A stretch of DNA of 64,000 nucleotides, from NCBI GenBank assembly GCA_921293015.1, contig OV121082.1, positions 23,413,997 to 23,477,996 of the forward strand, in the 5' to 3' direction. The stretch is from Phorcus lineatus (taxonomy: Eukaryota > Mollusca > Gastropoda > Trochida > Trochidae). The notes beneath the pieces were generated by a model. The model searched no databases and was not told the origin of the DNA. It saw only the letters and a program-made list of their open reading frames with translations. Shown piece after piece: positions 9,901-19,953 of the stretch; the stretch's first letter is position 1; every line of letters starts with the position of its first letter. The position numbers and the translations under genes were made by a program.

Positions 9901-12900
9901 CAATGCATAGCCTGCAATAATACTAGCAGTGAAATAATCTTGAAAGTGGCGTTAAACCCCAACTCACTCACTCACTCACCATTTTCTAACTGCAACATAA
10001 AACTTGTGCTTTGACGTTACCCAACTGATTGGACAATATTGCCAATGCTTGTGTGAGTATTTCTTTAGCCTAAAAGCACCATCCAATCACAAAAGCAAGT
10101 CAATTTATTGTTCTGGTCAATGACTCCTAACTAAGAAAACCTTTCGATCTTTACCACTTTGGTTGCTCCATTTTCCGGACTAACTGTAAACATAAACCAT
10201 GTGCTTTGACATTCCCCCATGCACATTTGGACAACATTGCCGATGCTGGTTCGAGTCACATATGTGAAATGTTATCAATGATAAAGTTTCAAAGAGAAGA
10301 ACTGTCCGTTTACCAGCAATTCAGCTAATTGACGATATGAAGTTTGGAGGATATGACTTTTATCCCCAAAGAAAGAGATATAAAACAGTCCAAAACCATC
10401 TTTTGGTTGATAATGTTCATTAGGTTGTTAAACAAATTCAAATAAATGAGCATAATCTTCATTGAAATACATGACTTTTTCAATTCAAACACTCTTTTCA
10501 GGTTTTTGTGTTCTATGGGACAGATTTCAAGTTGGCAGATTTACCATTACCTCGGCAACCAGATCAGGAGTGGGCTCTACTCCATGAAGAGTCCCCAAAA
10601 AACAACTACCTTTTCTCTCACAAGGAGATTATGACTCTTTTTAATTACACAAGTACGTTCAAACGACAATCAAGCTACCCTATAACGACCCAGTATTTGG
10701 TAGGCATAGATTGGCTCGAGAACAAAAAGCTTCTACTGCCTGTCAAAGAGAAAAATAAACTGAGGAAGGAGCTTGCTCCAATAATGTACGCCCACAGTGA
10801 TTGTGACGTACCGTCAGACCGAGACCATTACGTTCAAATGCTGCAGAAGTACATCAAGGTTGATTCCTATGGAACATGTCTACATAATAAGGACCTACCA
10901 GAACAGTGAGTTATCTCCCCTGTATCCTTTTTCTCTTTAGAGGATTTTACTTGTGTAAGATGTTAAAAATTTGTGATTTATGGTGAGTTTGCATAAGAAA
11001 TCTTTTCTTATGTTTGCCTTACGCTATACTGTAAAACATGAAATTAATGCAAAAACTGAACTGAAAAATGCTTCTGTAAATGTCTCGCAATATTAAAGGG
11101 TTTTGGAATTACACACAACTGGTCACATCTTCGAAATGAATTCTGGTATCGTGATATCGTTCTAAGTCACTCAAGCAATTCAACGACGAAAGATTATGTC
11201 ATGATCTCTGCTCACCTTTGAAATTGCTATATTGAAAGTCATATTTAAGATTTTGGACTCATTGCATGGCATGGTATGGCGTCTGTCCGTCTGTAAACTA
11301 TTTGCTTAGGAAATCTGAAATCTAGTGAGCAGACACATTCACCCTGTGACTACCAATATGGGGCAAAGGGGCCACACCCTCAAGACCCATTTTCATCGTC
11401 ATTTCCACTCTTCAAAAGCAAGAGGCCTAGAAGGTGAAACTTTGCGTACAGACTCCTTGGTTGATAGGGATTCTGATTTATAGATTTGTGTCTCCCCTCG
11501 TAAGGGCGACATAGCCCACTTTAGTAAAACCCTTTTTTCAAAAAGAAAAGGCTTAGAGAATTGAAACCTGGTGTACAGACTCCTAAGCTCACGAGGATTT
11601 TGATAAATGGATTTGGTAATCCTGTGATATCCATAATGCGACTCTGGCCATGAAATTAATTATAGATAGCCTGATGAGCTACAGAGCCATTGGCTCTATT
11701 TTCTAACTGTAAGTAGAGCACTAGTATACTGAAATCCTGTTTACACATACTTTATGCAGCAAATTATAATGGCGTGTATGGTGACAATTCATTGCATAAG
11801 GAAAATCTATTATTTTATTAGTATTATTATATATATTTCTCATAATATTACAAAGATGATAAATCATATGAGCTACAGAGCCAATGGTTCTCTTTTTGCA
11901 GTTTAAAGGATCCTATCCAAGGAATGGACCACAAAGATTTTCATCAACTGGTGGCCAAGTACAAGTTTTCTCTTGCTATGGAGAATGGTATATGTGACGA
12001 TTACATTACGGAAAAACTATGGAGGCCCTTAATGGCCGGATCAGTTCCAATAGTTTTAGGTTCACCAAAAGTCAAGGTGTGTATCCTTTTTCTTAAAGAG
12101 ACATTTCTCTGTGACTTGTGAACTTGTCAAAGTCCATTATAAGTAAAAATTGAAATAGTATATGGAGGTTTAAAGGGGAGGAGGAGGTTTAAATTTGAGT
12201 TGATATTGTTTGAAAGGATATATAACTAGTATTCAAATAATGGTAGTGTAATTTCTGCTTCAGCTAGAAATAAGGTCCTCTGATTTTCATTGAAAACTAA
12301 TAATGGTCATATGGCATTTTAGGATTAATATATTTGAATTTTTCAATGAATGCATGTAATCACACTTGGTGCTTTGACACAAATGAAAGCCAAAAAACAT
12401 ACCACTAAATTCACCAAGTGTTATTTTTATTAAGATGAGAAGATTCAATAGCACACATCTTAAGTAAACTTTGATAAAGCACTAAGACTTAAGTTTTAAT
12501 GCAGTTATATATCATTAAATTTTTCATATGTGCTTTTCTATTGATTTCCTGCTTCCAATTGACCTTGTAAATTGTTTTATGTTTGTTATGTTTTCATACA
12601 CTATGTATAAATACTCATAAAAACATATTAACTTATATTTGAAAATCAGTAAAATAGATAATAAACATTGAAGAAATGGTATTTAATTTAATAATAGAAA
12701 TAGTAATAATGAAGACTTTAGTGATTGATATAGAGTGCAAGCCAATATCTCACAGACGTTTCATCATTACCCTCATTGAATCGTACTTTCGATGTTTTAC
12801 AACAGAATGTTCTCATATTTAAACCATTTGTGTTGCTGGATAAACCACAAAGTGGAGTAATTTCCTTACGAGGAACAAAAGACTTGTCATAAACTCTAAA

Positions 12901-14890
12901 ACTCCAAACTGAGATTCGAACCTAGATCTAAGGCATAACTACTTCGCCTGTGTGCTAGAAATTTTTTTGTCTCTAATGGATTTTAAATTCACAGAATCTA
13001 TTAGGTTTTTAGCTCATCAGGTCTGAAAGACCCGATGGGCTTATGGCATGGCATGGCGTCCGGCGTCCGTCCATCCGTCCATCCGTCCGTCCATCCGTCC
13101 ATCCGTAAACTTTTCACTTTTTCGACTTCTTCTCCAGAACCAATGACTCTAGAGAGCTGAAATTTTATGTGCATACTCCTTGGCAAATGGGGATTCTAAA
13201 TTGTAGATTTCGTGACCCCATGACCCCAAATGGGGTCACAAGGGTCAAAACCTTAAAAATCTATTTTGATCTTCTTCTCCAGTTCCAAAAGGTCCAGAGA
13301 GCTGAATAGTTGTGTGTAGACTCCTTGGCCAACGGGGATTTTAAATTGTAGGTTTGGTGACCCCATGACCCCAAATGGGTTCACAGGGGTCAAAACCTAA
13401 AAAACCTAATTTCATCTTTTTCCCTAGTTCCAAAAGGTCTAGAGAGCTGAAAAGGTGTGTGTAGACTCCTTGGCCAACTGGGATTCTAAATTGTAGGTTT
13501 GGTGACCCCATGACCCCAAATGGGGTCACAGGGGTCAAAACCTAAAAAAACCTAATTTCATCTTTTTCCCTAGTTCCAAAAGGTCTAGAGAGCTGAAAAG
13601 GTGTGTGTAGACTCCTTGGCCAACGGGGTTTCTAAATTGTAGGTTTGGTGACCCCATGACCCCAAATGGGGTCACAGGGGTCAAAACCTAAAAAACCTAA
13701 TTTCATCTTTTTCCCTAGTTCCAAAAGGTCTAGAGAGCTGAAAAATTGTGTGAATACTCCTTGGACACTGGGGATTCTAAATTGTAGGTTTGGTGACCCC
13801 ATGACCCCAAATGGGTTCACAGGGGTCAAAACCTAAAAAACCTAATTTCATCTTTTTCCCTAGTTCCAAAAGGTCTAGAGAGCTGAAAAGGTGTGTGTAG
13901 ACTCCTTGGCCAACGGGGATTCTAAATTGTAGGTTTGGTGACCCCATGACCCCAAATGGGGTCACAGGGGTCAAAACCTAAAAAACCTAATTTCATCTTC
14001 TTATCCAGTTCCAAAAGGTCTTGATAGCTTAATAGTTGTGTGTAGACTCCTTGGACAATGGGAATTCTGAATTGTAGGTTCGGTGACCCCTTGACCCCAA
14101 ATGGGCAATGGGCCTTTTTTATTTGATTGTGAATAACTCGGACGTTGGGACAGGCTATCTTTCCTACACTGCCCATGACCCCATGGTCTAAACCCAAACA
14201 CCTATTTCTATCAAAAGTCTGATGAGCTACAGAGCCCATGGCTCTATTTTTTGCTCAATCCAATTTGGGAATATGCTTTTGTGAACATTTGTAAACTTCA
14301 TATTCATTTCATTTTGGGATATAAGCGACCAACACTAACTTTAGAATTTATTATTTTGCTTATTATTTTTTCAGGATTTTCTTCCTTCAAATCATTCTGC
14401 AATTATCGTAGATGATTTTGCAGACGTTGAAAGTCTTGGACAATACCTGAATTATTTGAAAAACAATGATGCAGAGTACGAAAAATATCTTCATTGGAAG
14501 AAAACAGGAGTTACAAATAAACTTTTACGAGATTACATCAAAAAGAGAGACTGGGTGGTTGAAAGCGAAGAAAGTTGGTCGCCAAATACGATCAATTTCA
14601 TTGATGGCTTTGAATGTCATATCTGTAAAGCTGTTCATGAAAATCTAAAAAGGTCATCAAGGGGAGATAAGCCTTTGAAACATACAGTAACTGCAGACCA
14701 CTATGGATGTCCGCCTCCCTCAAAATTTGATGAAACCGGGAAAAGAAGTACGGATAAAGAAGAAAATGAGATGTGGAGATGGGATTGGTTTTATCACGGA
14801 CAACTAGCAAAGGCAGCTCGTTCCTTTATTGATCAAAATAAAACATTTACAGTAAATGATCTGAAACAAAAAATCAAAATAACATTGTAA
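6867..14890 (+). CDS. FUT10: FUT10/FUT11-type fucosyltransferase, six exons, 471 aa
   Basis: Exons are 6867-6941, 8317-8386, 9479-9654, 10502-10905, 11902-12076 and 14375-14890; phases agree at every join and the sum is 1416 bases. The protein is type II: a short basic N terminus, a membrane anchor at residues 5-24, a stem and a GT10 catalytic domain. It shows PIILWWTP, FYGTDF, HEESPKNNY, FNYTSTF, SDCDVPSDRD, VDSYG, and the donor-binding block ENGICDDYITEKLWRPL followed by PIVLGSP. Length fits vertebrate FUT10/FUT11 (about 480-490 aa). Those enzymes transfer fucose from GDP-fucose in the ER/Golgi and have been reported to O-fucosylate EMI-domain proteins. Some motifs look more like FUT10 and some like FUT11, so this may be the single invertebrate co-orthologue; the symbol is provisional. 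Confidence 0.9.
8317..8386 (+). CDS. FUT10: FUT10-like exon 2 (stem)
   Basis: A small 70-base exon between TATTCAG and GTAAAT. It encodes an acidic stem (QAELVDDGFPMVFDDRE). It enters in phase 0 and leaves in phase 1, as the neighbouring exons require. It is too short to be found by ORF length alone. Confidence 0.75.
8544..8640. repeat. (GAT)n microsatellite with an adjoining dispersed repeat piece
   Basis: A GAT/GATGAT run lies at about 8544-8578. It is followed by ATAGCGCCTAACTCAGGG and CTAGCGCTACAA, a pairing of GAT repeats and GCGC stems that I associate with dispersed repeats of marine invertebrates. It lies in intron 2 of the fucosyltransferase gene. Confidence 0.5.
9479..9654 (+). CDS. 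FUT10: FUT10-like exon 3 (start of catalytic domain)
   Basis: The exon runs from ATATTCAG to the donor ACAAAA|GTGAGT. It encodes the PIILWWTPFTGE block and a Cys pair (KKCGQVKCFF), as in vertebrate FUT10. Its GC content is clearly above that of the flanking introns. Its last bases are partly duplicated downstream at about 10065-10100. Confidence 0.88.
9713..9980 (+). mobile_element. tRNA-derived SINE in fucosyltransferase intron 3
   Basis: It contains a polymerase III B box (GGTTCGAATCC near 9753), a body closely matching the minus-strand copy at 22925-23233, and a tail GGCGTTAAACCCC followed by CTCA repeats. The A-box region is damaged compared with the other copy. It splits a local duplication of the exon 3/intron 3 boundary. 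Confidence 0.75.
10502..10905 (+). CDS. FUT10: FUT10-like exon 4
   Basis: The largest internal exon follows TTTTCAG. It carries FYGTDF, WALLHEESPKNNY, LFNYTSTF, the SDCDVPSDRD acidic block and VDSYG. Its donor is ACA|GTGAGT, leaving CA in phase 2 to be completed by T of exon 5 (His). Confidence 0.92.
11265..11710 (+). mobile_element. Diverged Helentron/'pearl'-like element in intron 4
   Basis: The copy opens with GCATGGCATGGTATGGCGTC and GTCC repeats. It has about two degraded units of the 145-bp core (TACAGACTCCTTGG twice) and ends with CTGATGAGCTACAGAGCC and an AGAGCC/GGCTCT hairpin. It is an older relative of the element at 13011-14255. Confidence 0.6.
11902..12076 (+). CDS. FUT10: FUT10-like exon 5 (GDP-fucose binding motif)
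   Basis: This exon encodes FSLAMENGICDDYITEKLWRPL and VPIVLGSP, the signature of alpha-1,3-type fucosyltransferases. Its acceptor, TTCTCTTTTTGCAG, directly follows sequence homologous to the right end of a mobile element (11868-11895). The donor is GTCAAG|GTGTGT, phase 0. Confidence 0.92.
13011..14255 (+). mobile_element. Helentron/'pearl'-like non-autonomous element in intron 5
   Basis: The left end AGCTCATCAG and the right CTGATGAGCT (14219-14228) are 10-bp inverted repeats. A 14-bp hairpin with a GAAA loop starts the element (13011-13042). A (GTCCATCC)n microsatellite (about 13062-13107) follows, then seven tandem units of about 145 bp, then a terminal AGAGCC-cat-GGCTCT hairpin (14231-14245) and a T run. 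This layout is that described for bivalve 'pearl' elements and related Helentrons. It has no coding capacity. Confidence 0.65.
13137..14120 (+). repeat. 145-bp tandem array
   Basis: Six units begin with GTTCCAAAAGGTC at 13282, 13427, 13573, 13718, 13863 and 14008, a spacing of 145-146 bp; a degenerate seventh starts near 13137. The units share TGACCCCATGACCCCAAATG. The similar frames they produce on the minus strand are by-products of the array, not genes. Confidence 0.9.
14375..14890 (+). CDS. FUT10: FUT10-like exon 6 (C terminus)
   Basis: The terminal exon follows ATTTTTTCAG and opens with DFLPSNHSAIIVDDF, matching the family's WLPSNKSAI region. It contains the conserved C-terminal cysteines (GFECHICKAVH, YGCPPP) and ends at TAA 14888-14890. 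A candidate poly(A) signal, AATAAA, is at 15269-15274. Confidence 0.92.
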   Translation, partial: DFLPSNHSAIIVDDFADVESLGQYLNYLKNNDAEYEKYLHWKKTGVTNKLLRDYIKKRDWVVESEESWSPNTINFIDGFECHICKAVHENLKRSSRGDKPLKHTVTADHYGCPPPSKFDETGKRSTDKEENEMWRWDWFYHGQLAKAARSFIDQNKTFTVNDLKQKIKITL

Positions 14891-17800
14891 ATTTTGGGAG
14901 AAAGTCAACACTTTAAGGTTCTGTGATATATGTGAACAAATAGAATTGAGTCCAATTATCTTTTTGTTTCAAATTTATTAAGCATGAAAATTAATTTCAG
15001 AGTGTTTTTAATAGTTTCACGAGGGTAATGTAACCCTTTCACTCTTAAGAAACCAAAAACAGACATATCTACAGAACTTTTTATAGACCAAAGGTCATCA
15101 AGTCAAAGGTGAGTATACATCAATACCAGTATGTATTTTACTTTCATATTCCATTAATAATCCATGGCCTTTTCACTTTTGAGCCTTTGTAATTCTACTA
15201 AGTCAATTTGTTTGACCGTTTATTCTCAGCAGGGACTGTTAGTCACTCAACTATCTGCTCAACTATGCAATAAAATCAAAAAGATATTTACCCAATTTTC
15301 AATAATTTTGAGAAATTTGTTTTTGGTCAAATCATTCTCATTCCTTTTATTTTGTTGTCCTTTTTACAATTCGTCAGTCAGCTCAAGCACTGTTGTTTAC
15401 TTTATTCAGGTTCAAGTATTTTCAGTTATTTTATATTTTGTTTGTGTGAGTGCTTTGTCTTTATTAGTACATCATGAAGACTGATTCATCATGATTACTT
15501 AGTTTATGAATACCATTCAGAAAAAGTAGGGGATATTCCAATTGGGAGCATACTACAGGGGAATGCAAATTCGGATGTTTAGGAGTCAAATTCCGCTGGA
15601 AATGTTTCATCTATATGGATATATAATTTGTTTCATCATTTGCATTTTCCTTTTTAGTAAAGTGCCCAAAAAATTTGTATGTTCCCTTTTAATGGTATGT
15701 GATAAAAATCGTGGGCACTTATCGTTGCATTGTTTATTGTTGTATAAATTAGAACCTAGCTTAACAAAACCCTTAACAGGTCAAGGAACATTACGGCAAA
15801 CAATAATGGAGGGGTAATCTAAAAACAATCTTTTTCATTTTCTGTTCCTGAGTTGTGCTAATCTTTTCCTCAATCTTTTTTTTATCTCTTTCTTTGACTG
15901 TTTGTGTCATGTATTTCTAGAGGTTGGAATCTTGCTCATTGTTGTTGAGAGATCAGGCCATTGATCCCTAGCTACCTGATGGGGTCATATACAACGTTGT
16001 ATACTCAACAACAAAAGTTAAGGACCACCCACATATCCAGTATCAAAGCATCATATGAATCATTTTATGGACTTTAGAATATCTCAAAATCGAAAATTGG
16101 AGTGGTCTTTAACTTTTTAAGTTGAGTATATCGGTAGACTTTCATACCATCAATTCACATCATACTATGTCAACCTTAGCAGTTTCATCAGTTTTTGTTC
16201 AATCGAGATCCAATTTCATGGATTAGTGTTCTTAACTGCGCGTGCAAAATCCGAAAAGTAAACCTCCCTTTTGTTCTTGTGAGAACGTTTTTGATTCTTT
16301 TGAGGGCTGTTTCAGTTTGGATTGACTTTGGTAACAGGGTAACTGCATGAATCTAGTATGTCTAGGTGAGAAATCATCTGGGATTATGTATGATTCTGCC
16401 TGACACATTTTTCGAAAGTTGTGGCTTAATCAAACCTTGTTTTACAGTTGTAATCTCATTTTGGCAAGGCAAATATATCTGCATGTCAGGCAAGAAAAGT
16501 CCATTACTTCCAAACATCTTTCATCTAAAGTTTGCATTAAACATTACATGCCACCCAGTCTACATTACTGAAAATCAAACAACATAATACTTTTTTGTTT
16601 GGCAATATTTACGAAAACTAGAGGGGACCTACGTTCAGTCAACCCCTGAAAGAGCCCAAAACCTAAGCAACATGACGTCATGAGCGTGTCATTTTGTTTG
16701 AGCATTGTGTGATAACGGCAGATCATTGTTAACTGTCGCTAGTGACTGATGTTGTTAACAGATATTTCACCAGCCATGATATAATAAATTGTGTCTAATC
16801 TTTTCATTAAGACAATTGACCACCTTGAAAGTTTTAAGATTTACCTTGCCAAGATGAGAATATCAAGCTAAAGTTAAAAACATACAATCCTGCGGAATTT
16901 TAAGGATTTCATTTATTTTTTTGTTTGTTTGAAAAGGTGCATTCCACTCGTATCAGTGTAATCTTTGTGTCGAAGTATTGTATTTTCTTGGTTAATCATT
17001 TTCTGATGGTTGTGAGTTTTTTGCAGTTTGTCAACAGGGTAAAAGGTATAAATATTTATATATGTGTGTGAATTTCCTTGATAAAATATTTATTTGAATA
17101 TCTGAAAATGAAATAAGATAAATTGTACTAAAGAGTTTGCCATTGGAATGCAAATACCATTTCATTAATCAATGAATGAACCAAGTAATCCATTCTTTGG
17201 AAGAATTATCCATTGGTACCTCAGTATAAAATTACCCACAAAATAAGGAAGAGACTGGTCATAATCATATGTTTTTTAACATAATACTTAAGGTCTCAGA
17301 GAGGTTTTATTTTGGCATTTATGAGCAATTCTTATAATCAAAAAGTATGTATTTATTTAAATCTAGTTACTTATAGGACAATCAAGCCAATATTTTCACA
17401 ATATAATCCAGAAAACACAATTATTACATGAATTATATTATATGTGAATATATTATCTCTATATATGAATGAAATATTTGATAAATTTGGTGGTTGGATG
17501 ATATATTATGATGTTTATTTGTGTGTTTAATAGTTTCTTGTTATGAAGTCTTTCTGTTTGTTTAAACGTAACGCACAAGATATTATGACAAGTCCCTTAA
17601 GATTTTTCTTAATGGTTTTAAAGATAGAACACAAATTGTGCTACATCACTATTCTTTGTTATCCTATTTCCTATGGTATTTCTATTACTGAATTTTGCCA
17701 AAGAATCAGCAGCCCTATTTCCTATCAGAATGAATCTAACAAACTTATGAAAGAGTAAAAAAAAACACACTTTACTTTTTCAAATACGAGCATTCTGAAT

Positions 17801-19499
17801 TAACCAATTAAATTTATCCTTTTGTCTGAGGTCACTTACGGGTATGAGTTCTTGGTAATGTGCTATAAATAGTTACGGGAATTTCCAAATTTCGTTATGA
17901 AAACCGAAACATTTAAATTGAGTTAGAAACCGAATGCTATGCACGATATGCATATAAATGCGTACTTAATGTTTATTGCGTATGGTGTGGCCCAGTAGTT
18001 ATTATTTTTTGCGCCACAGTTCATTATAGATGCGTTATTTACTAATTACACAAATACGCACTCTAGGTGCAACACTGCGCATGTACCGAGAAGTAAATGA
18101 CATAAAATTCTTTTTAAAAAAAGAACAAACACCAGCACACACGTATGTATTTTTGACAGCAATTTGGGGGCCTGAGAAAGGGGGTCGACTTCTACATAGG
18201 GTCGACTTATACACTGTAATATACGGTAATTGCCGTAACTAGTAGATGAATAGAGGATAATAATGACCTTCCATTCAATACTGTTTTCATTAAATGATTT
18301 AATGATTAAATATTAAACGGGCAAAAGCAAGTTTGATACAAGATAATTTATGAGTTTAATAAATATAGTGTTAAATGGTCGGAAGTTAGCCATATAAATC
18401 AAGCATAATTGCCATTTTTACGGCCGCGCGAATATTGTAACGTCACAACTAGACACTTTTGTGACATCATATGCAACCATATTAAACTAGTTTAGACATA
18501 TGTACATGGGTTATTTTGGTTTGTAAGATTCATTCTGATGCAATTTGTAAGAAAGATCAAATCTCATTTAAATCATTTTGAACCTAGAACTCGTACCACA
18601 TTTCTGATATGAGTGCTGCTCCACAGGGGTAGTGTCATGTGACCTTAACACTGACCAATCAACACAGAGGCTAGAAAACCGTGGACACGAAATGTCCATC
18701 CTGACACATAATCTACAAAATAATTCTCAGATTAAAAATACAGCAAGGTACGAGTGATAGGTTCCGTTAGAGTTTAATGAGAATTAATAGCTAGGAAAAG
18801 TCGGTGCATCATTTCAAGACATAAATCAATCTCTAGAGTCTTACAGCAAGACTCCTATCTCATGAGATTAAGTTAAGAGTAATCTCAAGTCTCCACGAGT
18901 ATAGTCTAGTGTTGGTGATGGTGGCGTTACTCATATATCTTTTAACATACTTTATTATACAAAATGTTTATTCACTCATTATATATACCATACCTTTGAA
19001 TTTTAAGGTCGTTGTACATCGCTGTATTTTAATTTTACTTTCCATAAGACTTGAAAATGAATTTTATTAAAAAATAAAGCTAAGTTTTCATATTTCATTT
19101 TTATAAGTTTTGATCTTTCTGTGGATTGATTTTTGCAATGTTTTCTTTTGAATTTTTTTATCTGAAATTGTAATGAAATCCAATTTATTTTCATAGCAAG
19201 TTGTTACATGAAATTGCATTTGTGTATAGATCAGCATTATGGTAAAAAGCTGTCTGATCAAGTCTCGTTTTTCCTTGTTGAATTGACTTTTGTTATTTTA
19301 ATCACAAGTTGTTTTTGAAAAATGTTTATTTTTACAAAATTTATTCTCATTCACATTTAGGAAAATCATAAACATGAAATAAATCACATTACATTCAGTT
19401 TTTCTTTTGTTATTTGTTGTTACACTCTATCTTTTCAACAGCAAACGTTCTTCTAATATTTTACCATCGAAGTGCTGGATACTCGATTCTGATTTGTTG
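14891..19499. other. Gene-free AT-rich DNA after the fucosyltransferase gene
   Basis: The first part is probably the fucosyltransferase 3' UTR. No convincing gene follows on either strand. I see one end like the TTAA element (about 15034), a TA-flanked MITE (16000-16130), a lone CRE box (16673-16680) and a repeat-like piece with two GGTCGACTT motifs at 18180-18215. Short frames such as 15164-15484 lack recognisable domains. Confidence 0.5.
16000..16130. mobile_element. 131-bp MITE with TA target site, copy 1
   Basis: Terminal inverted repeats of about 28 bp start TACTCAAC and carry GTTAAGGACCAC; the other end reads GTGGTCTTTAAC...GTTGAGTA. TA dinucleotides flank both ends. The same family occurs at 47795-47920. 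The TA flanks suggest a Tc1/mariner-type transposase moved it. Confidence 0.65.
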
Positions 19500-19647
19500 G
19501 TAATGGATCAAAACCGTGTCAGAGGCTTTGTTTGTGAAGTATGCCCGCGGAGGAGGGAAAGGGGAAGGGCCGATAGGCCCGCCCCCCCTTTCCCGACGCC
19601 AAGGGCATACTTCACAAACAAAGCCAAGGACCAGGTTTTGATGTTAC
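19500..19647. repeat. 148-bp foldback hairpin with a perfect 23-bp inverted repeat
   Basis: Positions 19524-19546 and 19603-19625 are exact reverse complements (23 of 23). Pairing continues outward (ATCAAAACC at 19508 and GGTTTTGAT at 19634) and, less perfectly, inward through GC-rich arms to GGGCC-gata-GGCCC (19567-19580). The GC-rich centre is unlike the AT-rich surroundings. It is probably a foldback element. Confidence 0.85.
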
Positions 19648-19871
19648 TTATGAACCGATTAAAGATATAATAAAGACATAATTTTGATATTGGGTACTTT
19701 TATGGTTTCAATGTATTTACTTCTGGGAGTTCAACTGCTATGAAGAGAGCACAACCGCGCCCTGCACGTGCTTTGCGCTCGCAACTCACGCCGTGCACGT
19801 GAGCTGCATGCGCTATCTGCCTCGTGAAGTTCACATGATTGTCACTGTGAAAAATACATCATTGTTCTCGT

Positions 19872-19953
19872 GGGCCTTTATGGCCGAGTTGTCAAAGGCG
19901 CCAGTTTAGTAAACGAATGGTGCAGGGTTCGACACCAGGCATGCAAACCTTAT
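19872..19953 (+). repeat. tRNA-Leu-like relic
   Basis: The stretch shows TGGCCGAGTTGTCAAAGGCG, close to the D-arm/A box of leucine or serine tRNAs, then GGCGCCAG as in tRNA-Leu, and GGTTCGACACC as a B box. The acceptor ends do not pair convincingly, so it is more likely a tRNA pseudogene or SINE head than a working tRNA. Confidence 0.5.

Noticed and set aside
13341..14239. Repeated 65-codon minus-strand frames (MTPV-PFGVMGSPNLQF)
   Set aside because: They are translations of the 145-bp tandem array, not a gene family.
15164..15484. A 106-codon plus-strand frame after the fucosyltransferase
   Set aside because: Hydrophobic AT-rich translation without domains, probably in the 3' UTR or intergenic.
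19872..19953. Functional tRNA-Leu gene
   Set aside because: A and B boxes are present, but acceptor-stem pairing and a proper anticodon loop could not be established.
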